Positions 41,832 through 50,035 of a stretch of DNA of 64,000 nt are shown here, piece by piece. A program made the translations under genes and the position numbers. The notes under the pieces are model-generated. The model worked only from the letters and a program-made list of their open reading frames with translations, was not told where the DNA came from and made no database searches. The DNA comes from HLUCCA09 sp965277275 (lineage in GTDB: Bacteria; Pseudomonadota; Alphaproteobacteria; Rhodobacterales; Rhodobacteraceae): assembly GCA_965277275.1 (NCBI GenBank), contig CBDICG010000002.1, forward strand, positions 2,914,001-2,978,000, written 5' to 3'. Positions within the stretch are counted from its first letter, which is position 1. Every line of letters begins with the position of its first letter.

Positions 41832-43892
41832 CTAGCGCGGCTGCGCATTGGCTTTTTTGGGTGCGCCTTCCTCGGAGTGGAGGCCGTGCTCTGTCTTGTC
41901 CCAGTAAAACGGACGGCTGAGCATCTCCAGCACGCCCTTGTAGGCCGCGAGCGTCGCGAGCGGGAAATAGACATGTAGCATCGGGAGCCACCATAGGAGC
42001 GGCGCGCGCTCGCTGCGCCGGCATGCAACGAACGTCAGGCCGATCGAGATCGCTTCGCTGACCACGACAAGGGCCATGTAGGACCAGCCCACCAAGGCCG
42101 GAATGTGGCCCGCGAGCGGATGCGCCCCGCTGAAGGACAACAGCCAGAGAGACAGAAGGACCGGCGCCAAAAGGAACTGTGTCAGCGTGCCGACGAAGAG
42201 CGCCTGGAACCCCATGAAGCCCCATGGCCCCATCTCCTGCCACAGCTTCCTGGGCTGGCGCATGTGCACCGCGTAGGTCATCGCATAGCCTTTCAGCCAG
42301 CGCGAGCGCTGCCGGATCCAGGGCACGAGGCGGCAATTGGCTTCCTCGCGCGTCACCGTTTCGACGATCTCGGTACGGTAGCCCATTCGGTAGAGGCGGA
42401 TGCCCAGGTCTGCGTCTTCGGTAACGTTGTGCGCATCCCACCCGCCGAGCTCCTCAAGCGCGTGGCGGCGGAAAAAGAGCGTCGTTCCCCCGAGCGGTAT
42501 CGGAACGTCGAGCGCCTGCAAGCCGGGCAGGAACGCGCGAAACCACGTCGCGTATTCGAGGGTGAAGCAGCGGGCAAGCCAGTTCGAGCGGGTGTTGTAG
42601 AAATCGAGCGCCCCCTGCACACAGGCGACGCGGGGAGCGGCCGTGGCGAAGTGTGCGGCGACGGCGTGGAGCTGATCAGGGTCGGGCGCATCCTCGGCGT
42701 CCCAGATCCCGACGATACTGCCGCGCGCGAAGGACAGCCCGTAGTTCAGCGCGCGCGGCTTTGTCTTCACGGTGCCGGCCGGCACGATGAGCACGCGCAT
42801 GTGGTCCGGCAATCGTGTCCGGGCAAGCGCGGCGCGGGTCGTTACGTCATCGGCCTCTGTCAGCAGTACAATGTCCGTCAGCTCCTTGGGATACCGCAGA
42901 CGTCGCAGGCGCTTGAGAAGCGAAGTCGTGATGTCTGCCTCACGCAAGAGCGGAACGAGTACGGTGATCGTCGGCAGGCGAACTGCCTTTGGGGCCGGGG
43001 ATGGCGGCGCGGCGCGGCGCGGCGTATCGCGCAGGGTTCTGATCGCGCTGGCAAGCGCCAGCCCCTTGAGAACCGCCGTCCAGAACAAGGTGATCATCGC
43101 AAAGAGTGTCACCGTGGCCAGGGTTGCGAGGGGGGCAAGGATCCCTCCGATCCCGATCGCGATCAGAATGGTGGCGATCGAGGCCGCGGCGGGCTGGGGG
43201 CGCCACGTCCGGCAGGAGAGCGCCATCGGTGTGCGTTGCTCGGCGCGATGCGCGAGGTCTCGATCCGCCGCGCGCGCCACCGCGGCGGCTACGTCGCGCT
43301 CCGGTGCGAGCGCCATCAGGACGGGGCCAAAGGCGGCTTCCAGCTCGGGCCGAATAGAGGCAAAACGCTCGGGGCGGCCCGTCGCCACAAGCGTTGCCGC
43401 GCCCTTGCGGGCAAGGGGGACCGTTCCGAGCGCCAGGCAGCGCTCTGCGCCAAGTGCGCCGACAAGGCGCGGGTCGGGCGTAATGCCGGACAGGTCGATC
43501 GGGCGGACACCCCACTGAGCCGATAGGGCTTCTTCCAGCGCGAGAGGGGACACCATGCGATGGCTGATCAGGATCTCGCCAAGCCGGATCTCCTGACGGG
43601 CCTGAAGCGCGAGGGCCCGCACAAGATCGCCCGCGGCCAGCGCACCGGACGTGACAAGACGCTCCCCCAAGAGCGGGCCGCGCCGCGGATCGGGAGTGGG
43701 CTCTGCCGTCGGAGCAGGTGTTGGCACAAGGCGCGGTGAGGCCGGGGCAGCGAGTGCCCGCTCAGGGTCATTGCTTGGACCGATCCAGACCACGCCGGGT
43801 GTATCGGGGCGATCGGGCAAACGTGCTGCACCACTGCGCGACGACGCAAGCGGGGATGGGATGTCGGCGGACCCTTGGTCGGGACGTCTCAT
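41832..43892 (-). CDS. MshEN-GT2 fusion: membrane glycosyltransferase with c-di-GMP-type motifs
   Basis: The 686-residue protein combines two parts. Residues about 74-97 and 103-126 each match the 24-residue MshEN motif (LLGERLVTSGALAAGDLVRA; RLGEILISHRMVSPLALEEA), a known c-di-GMP-binding signature also found at the start of GspE/PilB-like ATPases. Two membrane segments then precede a GT2 domain with TITVLVPLLREADI, the acidic WDAEDAPDP, NVTEDADLG and QRSRW (QxxRW) motifs of processive synthases. Further helices follow. There is no PilZ domain. A perfect CtrA box lies 128 bases upstream. Start at ATG 43892 has AAGGG upstream. Product unknown; a secreted polysaccharide is likely. Confidence 0.85.
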   Translation of the reverse strand: MRRPDQGSADIPSPLASSRSGAARLPDRPDTPGVVWIGPSNDPERALAAPASPRLVPTPAPTAEPTPDPRRGPLLGERLVTSGALAAGDLVRALALQARQEIRLGEILISHRMVSPLALEEALSAQWGVRPIDLSGITPDPRLVGALGAERCLALGTVPLARKGAATLVATGRPERFASIRPELEAAFGPVLMALAPERDVAAAVARAADRDLAHRAEQRTPMALSCRTWRPQPAAASIATILIAIGIGGILAPLATLATVTLFAMITLFWTAVLKGLALASAIRTLRDTPRRAAPPSPAPKAVRLPTITVLVPLLREADITTSLLKRLRRLRYPKELTDIVLLTEADDVTTRAALARTRLPDHMRVLIVPAGTVKTKPRALNYGLSFARGSIVGIWDAEDAPDPDQLHAVAAHFATAAPRVACVQGALDFYNTRSNWLARCFTLEYATWFRAFLPGLQALDVPIPLGGTTLFFRRHALEELGGWDAHNVTEDADLGIRLYRMGYRTEIVETVTREEANCRLVPWIRQRSRWLKGYAMTYAVHMRQPRKLWQEMGPWGFMGFQALFVGTLTQFLLAPVLLSLWLLSFSGAHPLAGHIPALVGWSYMALVVVSEAISIGLTFVACRRSERAPLLWWLPMLHVYFPLATLAAYKGVLEMLSRPFYWDKTEHGLHSEEGAPKKANAQPR

Positions 43893-44019
43893 CTGGATCG
43901 GACCCTTCGACGGAGCGTGCCAAGCGGACACAGGCTCGCCCGTGAGAAGCGGTTGGGTGCAGTGCCCCGCCCGCCCTCAAGGACGAAGTCAATTTGCGTC
44001 GATTTGTCCTATTTTTGAG

Positions 44020-44034
44020 TTAACAGCGCGTTAA
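44020..44034. promoter_or_regulatory. CtrA-type box upstream of the MshEN-GT2 gene
   Basis: TTAA at 44020-44023, seven bases (CAGCGCG), then TTAA at 44031-44034 followed by C match the CtrA consensus TTAA-N7-TTAAC. It overlaps a 14-bp palindrome (GCGCGTTAACGCGC, 44026-44039). It lies 128 bases before the glycosyltransferase start and past the carA stop, so that gene is the likely target. Confidence 0.6.
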
Positions 44035-44075
44035 CGCGCGAAACACCTTTCGCGCACGTTGTCAGAGGCAAAGGA

Positions 44076-45221
44076 TTAGCGTCTGGCGTCCATCGCGGCT
44101 GCGAATCGTTCGAAGAGATAGGCGCTGTCTTGCGGTCCGGGGCTCGCTTCGGGGTGGTACTGGACGGAGAACACCGGGCGGTCCGTCATCCGGATGCCGC
44201 AGTTCGAGCCGTCGAAGAGCGAGACATGCGTCTCGGTCACTCCGTCTGGCAGGGTCTGGCTGTCGACGGTGAAACCGTGGTTCATCGACGTGATCTCTAC
44301 CTTGCCGGTCTCGAGGTCTTTTACCGGGTGGTTCGCGCCATGATGTCCGTGGTTCATCTTGATGGTGCGTGCGCCGAGTGCCAGTGCGAGCATCTGGTGA
44401 CCCAGACAAATGCCAAACACCGGAAGCGCATCCTTTTCGAGCACGCCCTGGATCATGGGAACCGCATAGGTGCCGGTCGCGGCCGGATCGCCCGGGCCGT
44501 TCGAGAGAAACACACCGTCCGGAGAAAGTGCCAACACCTCCTCCGCCGTCGCGGTCGCGGGCAACACCGTCACGTCACACCCGGTCGAGGCAAGGCACCT
44601 CAGGATATTGCGTTTGGCGCCATAGTCGATCGCGACGACGTGATGGCCTTTACCCTCGCGCTCCCTGTAGCCCTCCGGCCAGGCCCAGCGCATCTCCCGC
44701 CAGCGGTAGGACTGGGCGCAGGTAACCTCGCGCGCCAGATCGCGGCCCTCGAGCCCGGGAAAGGACCGCGCGGCGGCGATCAGCGCCTCGAGGTCGAACT
44801 CCCCGTCCGGCGAATGGGCGAGCGCGACGTGCGGGGCGCCCTGCTGGCGGATTGCCCGTGTCAGGCGCCGGGTATCGACACCGCCAATGCCAATCCGCCC
44901 GCGCCGCGCAAGCCACGCGTTAAGCGGCTCGGCCGCGCGCCAGTTGGAAGGCGCCGTTGGATCCCATTTGACGACCATGCCCGCTGCGACGGGATCGTTT
45001 GATTCGTCATCCTCCGGGTTCACCCCGACATTGCCCACGTGGGGGAAGGTGAAGGTGACGATCTGCCCGGCATAGGACGGATCGGTCATGATCTCCTGGT
45101 AGCCGGTCATGGCCGTGTTGAAGCAGAGCTCTGCCTCCGTCTGCCCCGTCGCACCGAAGCCGAAGCCGTAGAAGAGAGTTCCATCGGCAAGAGCGAGGCA
45201 GGCTGTGGGGCGGGGGGGCAT
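44076..45221 (-). CDS. carA: Carbamoyl-phosphate synthase small subunit
   Basis: CarA is the glutaminase subunit that feeds ammonia to CarB for arginine and pyrimidine synthesis. The 381-residue protein has the CarA N-domain (AELCFNTAMTGYQEIMTDPS), SNGPGDP, the nucleophile in FGICLGHQ, and the His/Glu pair in VQYHPEASPGP. The ATG at 45221 has GAGAGGA upstream. It is divergent from yqeY. The large subunit gene is not in this window. Confidence 0.96.
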   Translation of the reverse strand: MPPRPTACLALADGTLFYGFGFGATGQTEAELCFNTAMTGYQEIMTDPSYAGQIVTFTFPHVGNVGVNPEDDESNDPVAAGMVVKWDPTAPSNWRAAEPLNAWLARRGRIGIGGVDTRRLTRAIRQQGAPHVALAHSPDGEFDLEALIAAARSFPGLEGRDLAREVTCAQSYRWREMRWAWPEGYREREGKGHHVVAIDYGAKRNILRCLASTGCDVTVLPATATAEEVLALSPDGVFLSNGPGDPAATGTYAVPMIQGVLEKDALPVFGICLGHQMLALALGARTIKMNHGHHGANHPVKDLETGKVEITSMNHGFTVDSQTLPDGVTETHVSLFDGSNCGIRMTDRPVFSVQYHPEASPGPQDSAYLFERFAAAMDARR

Positions 45222-45450
45222 GGCAGTCCTCTCGGGGTGTGTCGGCGGAAAAACCAAACGGCACGGACGTACGGGGGGCGCGCAAGCGGGTCAAGCCGAT
45301 ACCGTCCTCCGGGCATCACGCGGCGACGGTGTTGTCAGGGTCGCGTCGTGCGGCTAATCCTACGCGCCAGCGCGAACACGAGAGTGGCCCGATCCGGCGC
45401 GCGGCTCGGGATTGCCTCCGACAACGGAGCCCCCCAGGGAGATCGATGAA

Positions 45451-45927
45451 ATGACCGATATGAAGGCCCGTGTGAACCAGGGGTTGAAGGATGCCATGCG
45501 CGCGCGCGACAGCGTGCGGGTCTCGACCCTTCGCCTGATCAACGCCGCGATCAAGGATCGGGATATCGCCGCCCGCTCGGCGTCCGAGAGTGACGCTGCC
45601 CGCGACGGTGTCTCGGATGACGAAGTGCTGCAGATCCTCGCGAAGATGGTCAAGCAGCGCCAGGAGAGCATCCGCGCCTACGAAGAAGGAGGGCGCCTTG
45701 AGCTGGCCGAGCAGGAACGCGCGGAAATCGAGGTGATCGAGGATTTCCTGCCCAAACAACTCGAGGACGAAGAGGTCGAGGCCGCCATCGCCGAAGCGAT
45801 CGCCGAAGTCGGGGCGGAATCGTTGCGCGACATGGGCAAGGTGATGGGGGCGCTGAAATCCCGCTACACCGGGCAGATGGATTTTGGCAGCGTTGGCCCC
45901 CAGGTGAAGGCGCGCCTCGCGTCCTGA
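45451..45927 (+). CDS. yqeY: GatB/YqeY domain-containing protein
   Basis: The 158-residue protein matches YqeY, the domain shared with the tail of GatB: RVNQGLKDAMRARDSVRVST, LRLINAAIKDRDI, LAKMVKQRQESIRAY, and the C-terminal RDMGKVMGALKSRYTGQMD. The ATG at 45451 has CAGGGAG upstream. It is divergent from carA, an arrangement I associate with Rhodobacterales. A tRNA-related role is suggested only by the shared domain. Confidence 0.92.
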   Translation: MTDMKARVNQGLKDAMRARDSVRVSTLRLINAAIKDRDIAARSASESDAARDGVSDDEVLQILAKMVKQRQESIRAYEEGGRLELAEQERAEIEVIEDFLPKQLEDEEVEAAIAEAIAEVGAESLRDMGKVMGALKSRYTGQMDFGSVGPQVKARLAS

Positions 45928-46148
45928 CAGACGTGCATCTTGGTGCGGGACGCTGGCCGCATCCCGCGCCTCATGAAGCGCCCGCACACAACGGGTGGAT
46001 GCCCCCAAGCCCTGCCGCGCCGAAGGAGGGGTGCGGGGGCATTGCTCGCAAGCAATGATCGAAAGCGCCGATTGCTTGGCAGGTTTGACCATCCGCGCGC
46101 CCAGGCGGCCCTCGAGCGTGCATCGACGGGGCATATTGGCTTGGCCCG

Positions 46149-46967
46149 CTAGGGAGTGGGCACCGGGTGATCCGTCCCATCATGGCGAAGAAAGCGCAGG
46201 GCTTGTCCGGCCTCGAGAACGGCGGCCGTGAGCGGCCCCCCCCGGAATGCGCCGGTATCGACGTTGATGTGACGCGCCATCACGGTCGGTTCCGGCACGA
46301 TCGTATGCCCATGAATGACCCACGAGCCATCGGAGCGGGGCTGGAGATCTTTCTCGGGGCGCGCCCAGAGCAGCGTCTCGTCGTCCTGCTCGTCCATGGG
46401 GCGCAACGGATCTGTCAGGGCGTGCACCGCGATGACATTGCCCGATTGCCACCAGAGGGGCCTGTCGGCCAGCCACTGTACCATCTCCTCCCCCATTTCC
46501 CGGGCCAGCGCCTGCGCCTGTGCGGCGACGCGCTCGGCCATGGGATCGGACCCGCCATCGGCAATGCGGAGCTCCCCGATGCCGAAGCTTGTCAGGGTGT
46601 CCCGCCCGCCGACCCAGAGCCAGCGCACCCCGTCCTCCGGATGGGCGAGGTAGTGAAGCAGCATGTGGTCGTGGTTTCCCGCCAGAAAGGTCAGGCGCCG
46701 GGCACTGTCCTGATCCGCATCCAGCGCCATGAGGCGACGCAAGACGCCCGCGCTGTCGGGGCCGCGATCTATGTAGTCGCCGAGAAACACGAGGTCGTGG
46801 GCCCGAGAGCCGGCCTGATCCGCGATGTTGGAGAGAAGGCCATCGAGCTGCTCTGCGCAGCCGTGGATGTCCCCCACAAGAAAGGTGAGCCGTTCGGGCT
46901 GTGGCATCGGCCCCTCTTCCTCATGGGGCGCGGCATCGCGCCGAAAGATGCGGGCAAGTCGTTTCAT
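46149..46967 (-). CDS. Serine/threonine-type metallophosphoesterase
   Basis: The 272-residue protein contains the calcineurin-like motifs VGDIHG, LVFLGDYIDRGPDS, LAGNHDHMLLHYL and a late VIHGHT, which bind two metals. This places it with PrpA/ApaH-like protein or nucleotide phosphatases. The ATG at 46967 overlaps the rhomboid stop by four bases (ATGA), so the two are co-translated. The substrate is not known. Confidence 0.92.
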   Translation of the reverse strand: MKRLARIFRRDAAPHEEEGPMPQPERLTFLVGDIHGCAEQLDGLLSNIADQAGSRAHDLVFLGDYIDRGPDSAGVLRRLMALDADQDSARRLTFLAGNHDHMLLHYLAHPEDGVRWLWVGGRDTLTSFGIGELRIADGGSDPMAERVAAQAQALAREMGEEMVQWLADRPLWWQSGNVIAVHALTDPLRPMDEQDDETLLWARPEKDLQPRSDGSWVIHGHTIVPEPTVMARHINVDTGAFRGGPLTAAVLEAGQALRFLRHDGTDHPVPTP

Positions 46968-47632
46968 CCTGTCTGCTCCGTGTTGAGCGCGACGCCAAGG
47001 ACCCAGCCCGCGAGGAACCCCCCCAGATGCGTTTGCCAGGCGAGCTGTCCCTGCAGAAGCACGTGAAGGGCGACATTGATTGCCAGCAGCACCAAGACAG
47101 CGCGACCGGCGAACCGCAGCGCAAGGCGGAGGGTCGGCTGATCTTCCCAGAGCCAGGCCAGCAGTGCTCCGGCCAGCCCGAAGAGCGCCCCGGACGCCCC
47201 AACCATGGGTGTCGCAGAGGTGGAAAGCAGGGCAAAGACAGCGCCGCCGCCGACCATGGACCCGAAGTAGATCACAAGGAATCGCTCAACGCTCACCCGC
47301 TCCAGCACCGCCGCGCCTAGCGACCAGAGCGTAACCATGTTCAACACGAGGTGCAGGATGCCGCCATGCAGAAATCCATGCGACAGGTACATCAGCCAGG
47401 GCTGAGCGGCGTAGTTCGACCTCCAATCGCGCATCAGGCCCGGCCAGAACGCTCCGTTCTGGTAGGCCCAGCTCCGCAGACGCGGCCAGTCGATCAGGCC
47501 GAGATCCGCGCATTGCAGAGCAACTTCCACGATGGCGCACAGGAAGATGAGCGTGATCAGCGCACGGTTCCCCGCCGGATCGGGCACTGGCCTGAGGCCC
47601 AGGATGGAGGGGATCGCCATCAAGCGTTGCAT
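46964..47632 (-). CDS. Rhomboid family intramembrane serine protease
   Basis: The protein (222 residues from the ATG at 47632) has about six membrane segments and the rhomboid catalytic pair: serine in GASGALFGLAGALLA and histidine in WQTHLGGFLAGWVLG. The HGGILHLVLNMVTLW segment in the second helix is also typical (HxxxN). It cleaves membrane proteins within the bilayer. A TTG at 47641 would add three residues. The stop overlaps the phosphatase start. Substrates unknown; it borders the exopolysaccharide locus. Confidence 0.9.
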   Translation of the reverse strand: MQRLMAIPSILGLRPVPDPAGNRALITLIFLCAIVEVALQCADLGLIDWPRLRSWAYQNGAFWPGLMRDWRSNYAAQPWLMYLSHGFLHGGILHLVLNMVTLWSLGAAVLERVSVERFLVIYFGSMVGGGAVFALLSTSATPMVGASGALFGLAGALLAWLWEDQPTLRLALRFAGRAVLVLLAINVALHVLLQGQLAWQTHLGGFLAGWVLGVALNTEQTG

Positions 47633-47913
47633 CAGGCTCAAGTCTTGGGGGCTCGTGGCGGAGAGGGCAAGGAGAAGAGGTGCTTTGTGTTGCCCTCAGC
47701 CGCGGCGCTGTGTCCTGCGTTCTGACGCGCGCCGGGTCGGGTGACGTTCCGAGCCGCAAGATCAGGGGCTTTCGATGATCGGGTAGGCGCGCATCGCACC
47801 ACAGCGAGGGGGGAACCCGGAAAGCCGCCTAGGGCGTGCAGTGCTGAAGGCGTGCGACGCGTGATCATGCCGGAGTGTCGCGGAGAACAAGCGCGGTACG
47901 CCTGCACGCGCGG

Positions 47914-49353
47914 CTAGGGTCGAATGTCGAACCGGCGCTCGATGAAGGCAAAGACCGCGTTCTCGATGATCGGCGGCTCGTCAGATTCGCGGAATGTACT
48001 GTGGCGAAACCCGGTGTTCAGCGCCCAGTCTTCTGTCAGGGCGTAGTTGTAGTTCAGCGTGAGGCTTGCGCGTTGCCGGTCGGCTTCATCGGCGTCGACC
48101 GCTTCGCTGGCGGAGAGGTCGATGTTCAACCCAACGCTGGAGATGCTGGTCAGATCACGGTTCCAGGACAAACCGGCGGCTGTGATGAAGACGTCATCGT
48201 CTTCATCGGTATCGTCGACCACCCGTTGTGAAAAGCGCAGATCCAGAGTTCCGCGTGGAAGCAGATGGCTGTACCGGATTTCCCCGATTCCGCGCAGGCT
48301 GTCGTCGTAATCAGCCGCGCTGACACCAAGGGTGGCCGAAAGCTCGCCGCGCGGCAGGGCCAGGGAGCGTCCGATCGAGAGGTTCGTGCGTCTGCCCTGC
48401 TCATTGACCGCCTGCTCGAGGCCCGCACTGATTGTGCCGTTCGGGCGCTCCTGAGCGAGTGAGATCTCTGCGATGGGCCGGTCTTCGCGCGTCGTCTCGC
48501 GCGATCCGTCAATCGTGCGGTCCACTTCGTTCACGGAGTAGCCCGCGCTGAAGGCGGCCGTCAGACCGGAGGCGTTTTCAAAGCTCAGGCCGAGGCGTGT
48601 TGCCGAGTTGCGCTCAAAGGTGTCGAGCTCGTCCTCCTCGTCCCGCTCAAAGTAGGACGCCGAGATGAACAGGGACGTGGTGCGGGTGATATCGAGCGAG
48701 AGCGTGTTGTCGGAGGAATAGAAGATCTCGTCATCGAGCGACGGATCGCTGGTGTCGAAGAACTTCGTGTCCCGGTAGAACAGCTCCGACGAGAAAGTGA
48801 GGGGCGCTTCTCGACCCAGAATGAGATCCGCCGAGAGCGTCAAATCGGACCGGGTGCCCTGATCGACGACGATATCATCGGCGTTCTGGATCTCGATCTC
48901 GTCGAAGCCGTTTTCCCGCTCTGCGTAGCGTCCAGTGAAGCTCAAGAGCGCGTTTCGGTTTTCCAGCGTGTAGGCAAGGGACACAAACGGCGCATCCACA
49001 TCCCGCCCGTCTTCATCCGGGTCGTCAGGGAAGTACCCGGTTTCGAAGGTGAAGCCGGCGCTTGCGGTGAAGCGCTGGTTGCGTGTCACGCTGTCGAACG
49101 TGAGGGCAAGGGAATTCAGGAACGCGAGGGACGTGCCGTCCGGGTTGGTCAGCCGCTCGTAGTTGTCGGAGACTTCGAGCCCGGAAGAGAAATCCAGGTA
49201 GAGCTCGGCTCCGGGCAGCGTTTCTGTCTCCTGGGCGAGGGCGGGCGCGGTCCCGATCAGAACCAACGGAAGAGCGCACAGCACACTGCCTCGACCGCAT
49301 GCCTTTCGCGAGCGGTGGCGTCTCGTCCGGTGTTCTATCTCGGTGCCCCCCAT
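47914..49353 (-). CDS. Outer-membrane beta-barrel protein of the exopolysaccharide locus
   Basis: The 479-residue protein has a signal peptide (VLCALPLVLIGTAPALA) and long alternating amphipathic strands rich in Asp, Thr and aromatic residues (e.g. SSGLEVSDNYERLTN, LRFSQRVVDDTDEDDD). It closes with AFIERRFDIRP, near-canonical for an outer-membrane barrel end. Size and context fit the barrel proteins of exosortase-type exopolysaccharide loci (TIGR03016-like). It follows the export protein gene at 9 bases, so the two are probably one transcript. A channel or secretion role is inferred. Confidence 0.75.
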   Translation of the reverse strand: MGGTEIEHRTRRHRSRKACGRGSVLCALPLVLIGTAPALAQETETLPGAELYLDFSSGLEVSDNYERLTNPDGTSLAFLNSLALTFDSVTRNQRFTASAGFTFETGYFPDDPDEDGRDVDAPFVSLAYTLENRNALLSFTGRYAERENGFDEIEIQNADDIVVDQGTRSDLTLSADLILGREAPLTFSSELFYRDTKFFDTSDPSLDDEIFYSSDNTLSLDITRTTSLFISASYFERDEEDELDTFERNSATRLGLSFENASGLTAAFSAGYSVNEVDRTIDGSRETTREDRPIAEISLAQERPNGTISAGLEQAVNEQGRRTNLSIGRSLALPRGELSATLGVSAADYDDSLRGIGEIRYSHLLPRGTLDLRFSQRVVDDTDEDDDVFITAAGLSWNRDLTSISSVGLNIDLSASEAVDADEADRQRASLTLNYNYALTEDWALNTGFRHSTFRESDEPPIIENAVFAFIERRFDIRP

Positions 49354-49362
49354 GGCGATGAC

Positions 49363-49977
49363 CTATTCGAACAAGCGTCGTTCCGGCACCACCAAGACAT
49401 CACCCGACCGCAGGATAGGTTCATTTGCGATGACCGCTCCGCGCGAGATCGCCCGATAGTCGATCAGGGTGAGCTGCTGTTGACCGGTGTTCGTGTTCGT
49501 ACGGCGCAGCTGGAGGCGCTTGGTTGCGGCAAAGCGCGTGAACCCGCCCGACTGCGACAGGAGTTGCAGCACCGTCGTGCCCGGCAAAACGGACTTCGGG
49601 CCCGGTGCCTGAACTTCGCCGACGACGTAGACGAGGATACTTTCGCTTTGCTCAAGCGCGCTTCCGGGCAGCTGCGGTGCCAGCGACCCTACGGCCACAA
49701 AAACGGTGGGCGGGTTGGCAAAGGCAGACGCGAGGGCGGAGCGCAATGCGCGCTCGACCTGCGTCGTCGTGCGCCCGCCGGCCTGGACCGTCCCCGCGAG
49801 CGGAAAGCTGATGCGCCCGTCCGGTGTTACGAGCACGGCCCGGTTCAGCTCGGGGTCCTCAAGGACCTCGATCGCGAGCTGGTCACCCGGCTGGATCAAG
49901 TAATTCTGCGCGAGCGCCGCGGTGGCCCAGAACAGGGCCAATACCGCGCCTGCCACTGCAATCGACAAACGGTTCAT
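49363..49977 (-). CDS. Polysaccharide export protein (Wza-like, short)
   Basis: The 204-residue protein has a signal peptide (VAGAVLALFWATAALA) and the poly-export domain YLIQPGDQLAIEVLEDPEL, RISFPLAGTVQAGGRTT. An SLBB-type segment (ILVYVVGEVQAPGPKSVLPG) follows. It is shorter than Wza and lacks a lipobox cysteine. It is expected in the periplasm or at the outer membrane as part of the export channel. It is upstream of the barrel gene on the same strand. Confidence 0.88.
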   Translation of the reverse strand: MNRLSIAVAGAVLALFWATAALAQNYLIQPGDQLAIEVLEDPELNRAVLVTPDGRISFPLAGTVQAGGRTTTQVERALRSALASAFANPPTVFVAVGSLAPQLPGSALEQSESILVYVVGEVQAPGPKSVLPGTTVLQLLSQSGGFTRFAATKRLQLRRTNTNTGQQQLTLIDYRAISRGAVIANEPILRSGDVLVVPERRLFE

Positions 49978-50035
49978 TGCTTCAGCCTCCAGAGCTATGC
50001 ACCCGCGCGTCTTCTGCGCGCGCCATGCTTTCGCC

